Part shown: positions 50,614 to 50,644 of the stretch, one piece after another
Layout of the letters: each line of letters opens with the position of its first letter
How positions within the stretch are numbered: the first letter of the stretch is position 1
Assembly: GCF_016107305.1 (NCBI RefSeq)
Contig: NZ_RCVR01000034.1
Location: 1-50,644 of the forward strand
DNA length: 50,644 bases
Direction: 5' to 3'
Source of the DNA: Roseomonas sp. KE2513
GTDB taxonomy: Bacteria; Pseudomonadota; Alphaproteobacteria; Acetobacterales; Acetobacteraceae
The notes under the pieces: generated by a model
Databases searched by the model: none
Told to the model about the DNA's origin: nothing
What the model saw: only the letters and a program-made list of their open reading frames with translations
Translations under genes and position numbers: made by a program

Positions 50614-50644
50614 CCCAGAAATCGCGCTACCCGGTGAGGTAAAC

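Noticed and set aside
1-50644. CRISPR arrays, tRNA or rRNA genes
   Set aside because: No regularly spaced direct repeats, no tRNA T-loop signatures in a cloverleaf context and no rRNA-like sequence were seen by reading. Short RNAs could still be missed.

Overview
The window is high-GC bacterial DNA that looks like an alphaproteobacterium of the Rhodospirillales, most likely Acetobacteraceae (Roseomonas-like). This is inferred from gene content: several orphan Bug/TTT receptors, HWE histidine kinases with stand-alone receivers, and a photoactive-yellow-protein/bacteriophytochrome kinase. No rRNA, tRNA, replication gene or CRISPR array was seen. The replicon (chromosome, chromid or plasmid) cannot be decided, although the recombinase/kleisin cluster and the amount of mobile and accessory DNA suggest a secondary replicon or island.

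Region 1 (1-12.4 kb) is a signalling block. It holds three multi-sensor HWE kinases (269-3448 minus; 4738-6969 plus; 8338-12048 plus), two intact single-domain receivers (6981, 12045), one broken receiver (147-272) and a predicted outer-membrane barrel protein (3661). Region 2 (12.4-18.7 kb) holds a decayed IS21 transposase, a small DUF2934 protein, and a compact cluster of a tyrosine recombinase, a small antisense ORF, an Api92-like protein, a ScpA-like kleisin and an unknown protein. A perfect 11-7-11 bp palindrome sits just upstream of the recombinase, and a near copy with a different 7-bp centre lies at 37-65. A membrane-anchored stress-type small protein and a third intact receiver follow.

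Region 3 (18.9-33.7 kb) is an uptake and oxidation block, probably for organosulfur or related xenobiotic compounds. It has three orphan TTT (Bug) receptors, two NtaA/SnaA/DszA-type flavin monooxygenases, two SsuABC/TauABC-like ABC transporters (one with a TauD-type dioxygenase) and a solute-binding-like protein without a signal peptide. It decays at its right end: the second permease carries an in-frame stop, and the metY-like gene that follows is both nonsense-mutated and cut off at about 33.70 kb.

Region 4 (33.7-42.7 kb) begins at that cut, where base composition drops. It carries a small exported protein, a heavy-metal-type RND tripartite efflux system in adaptor-pump-outer-membrane order, an IS5-family element inserted at the stop codon of the outer-membrane gene, and an IS110-family element whose 5' non-coding segment could encode a bridge RNA.

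Region 5 (42.7-50.6 kb) starts with a Ppr-type photoreceptor kinase on the minus strand: PYP domain, biliverdin-type phytochrome module and HisKA_2 kinase, with the chromophore cysteines in place. It is divergent from a LysR regulator. The regulator is followed on the same strand by a fused HMG-CoA-lyase/CoA-transferase III protein, a Bug receptor and a gamma-carbonic-anhydrase-like protein, probably a regulated operon for taking up and cleaving a branched hydroxy-dicarboxylate. An 18-bp-stem hairpin lies in the leader of the fusion gene.
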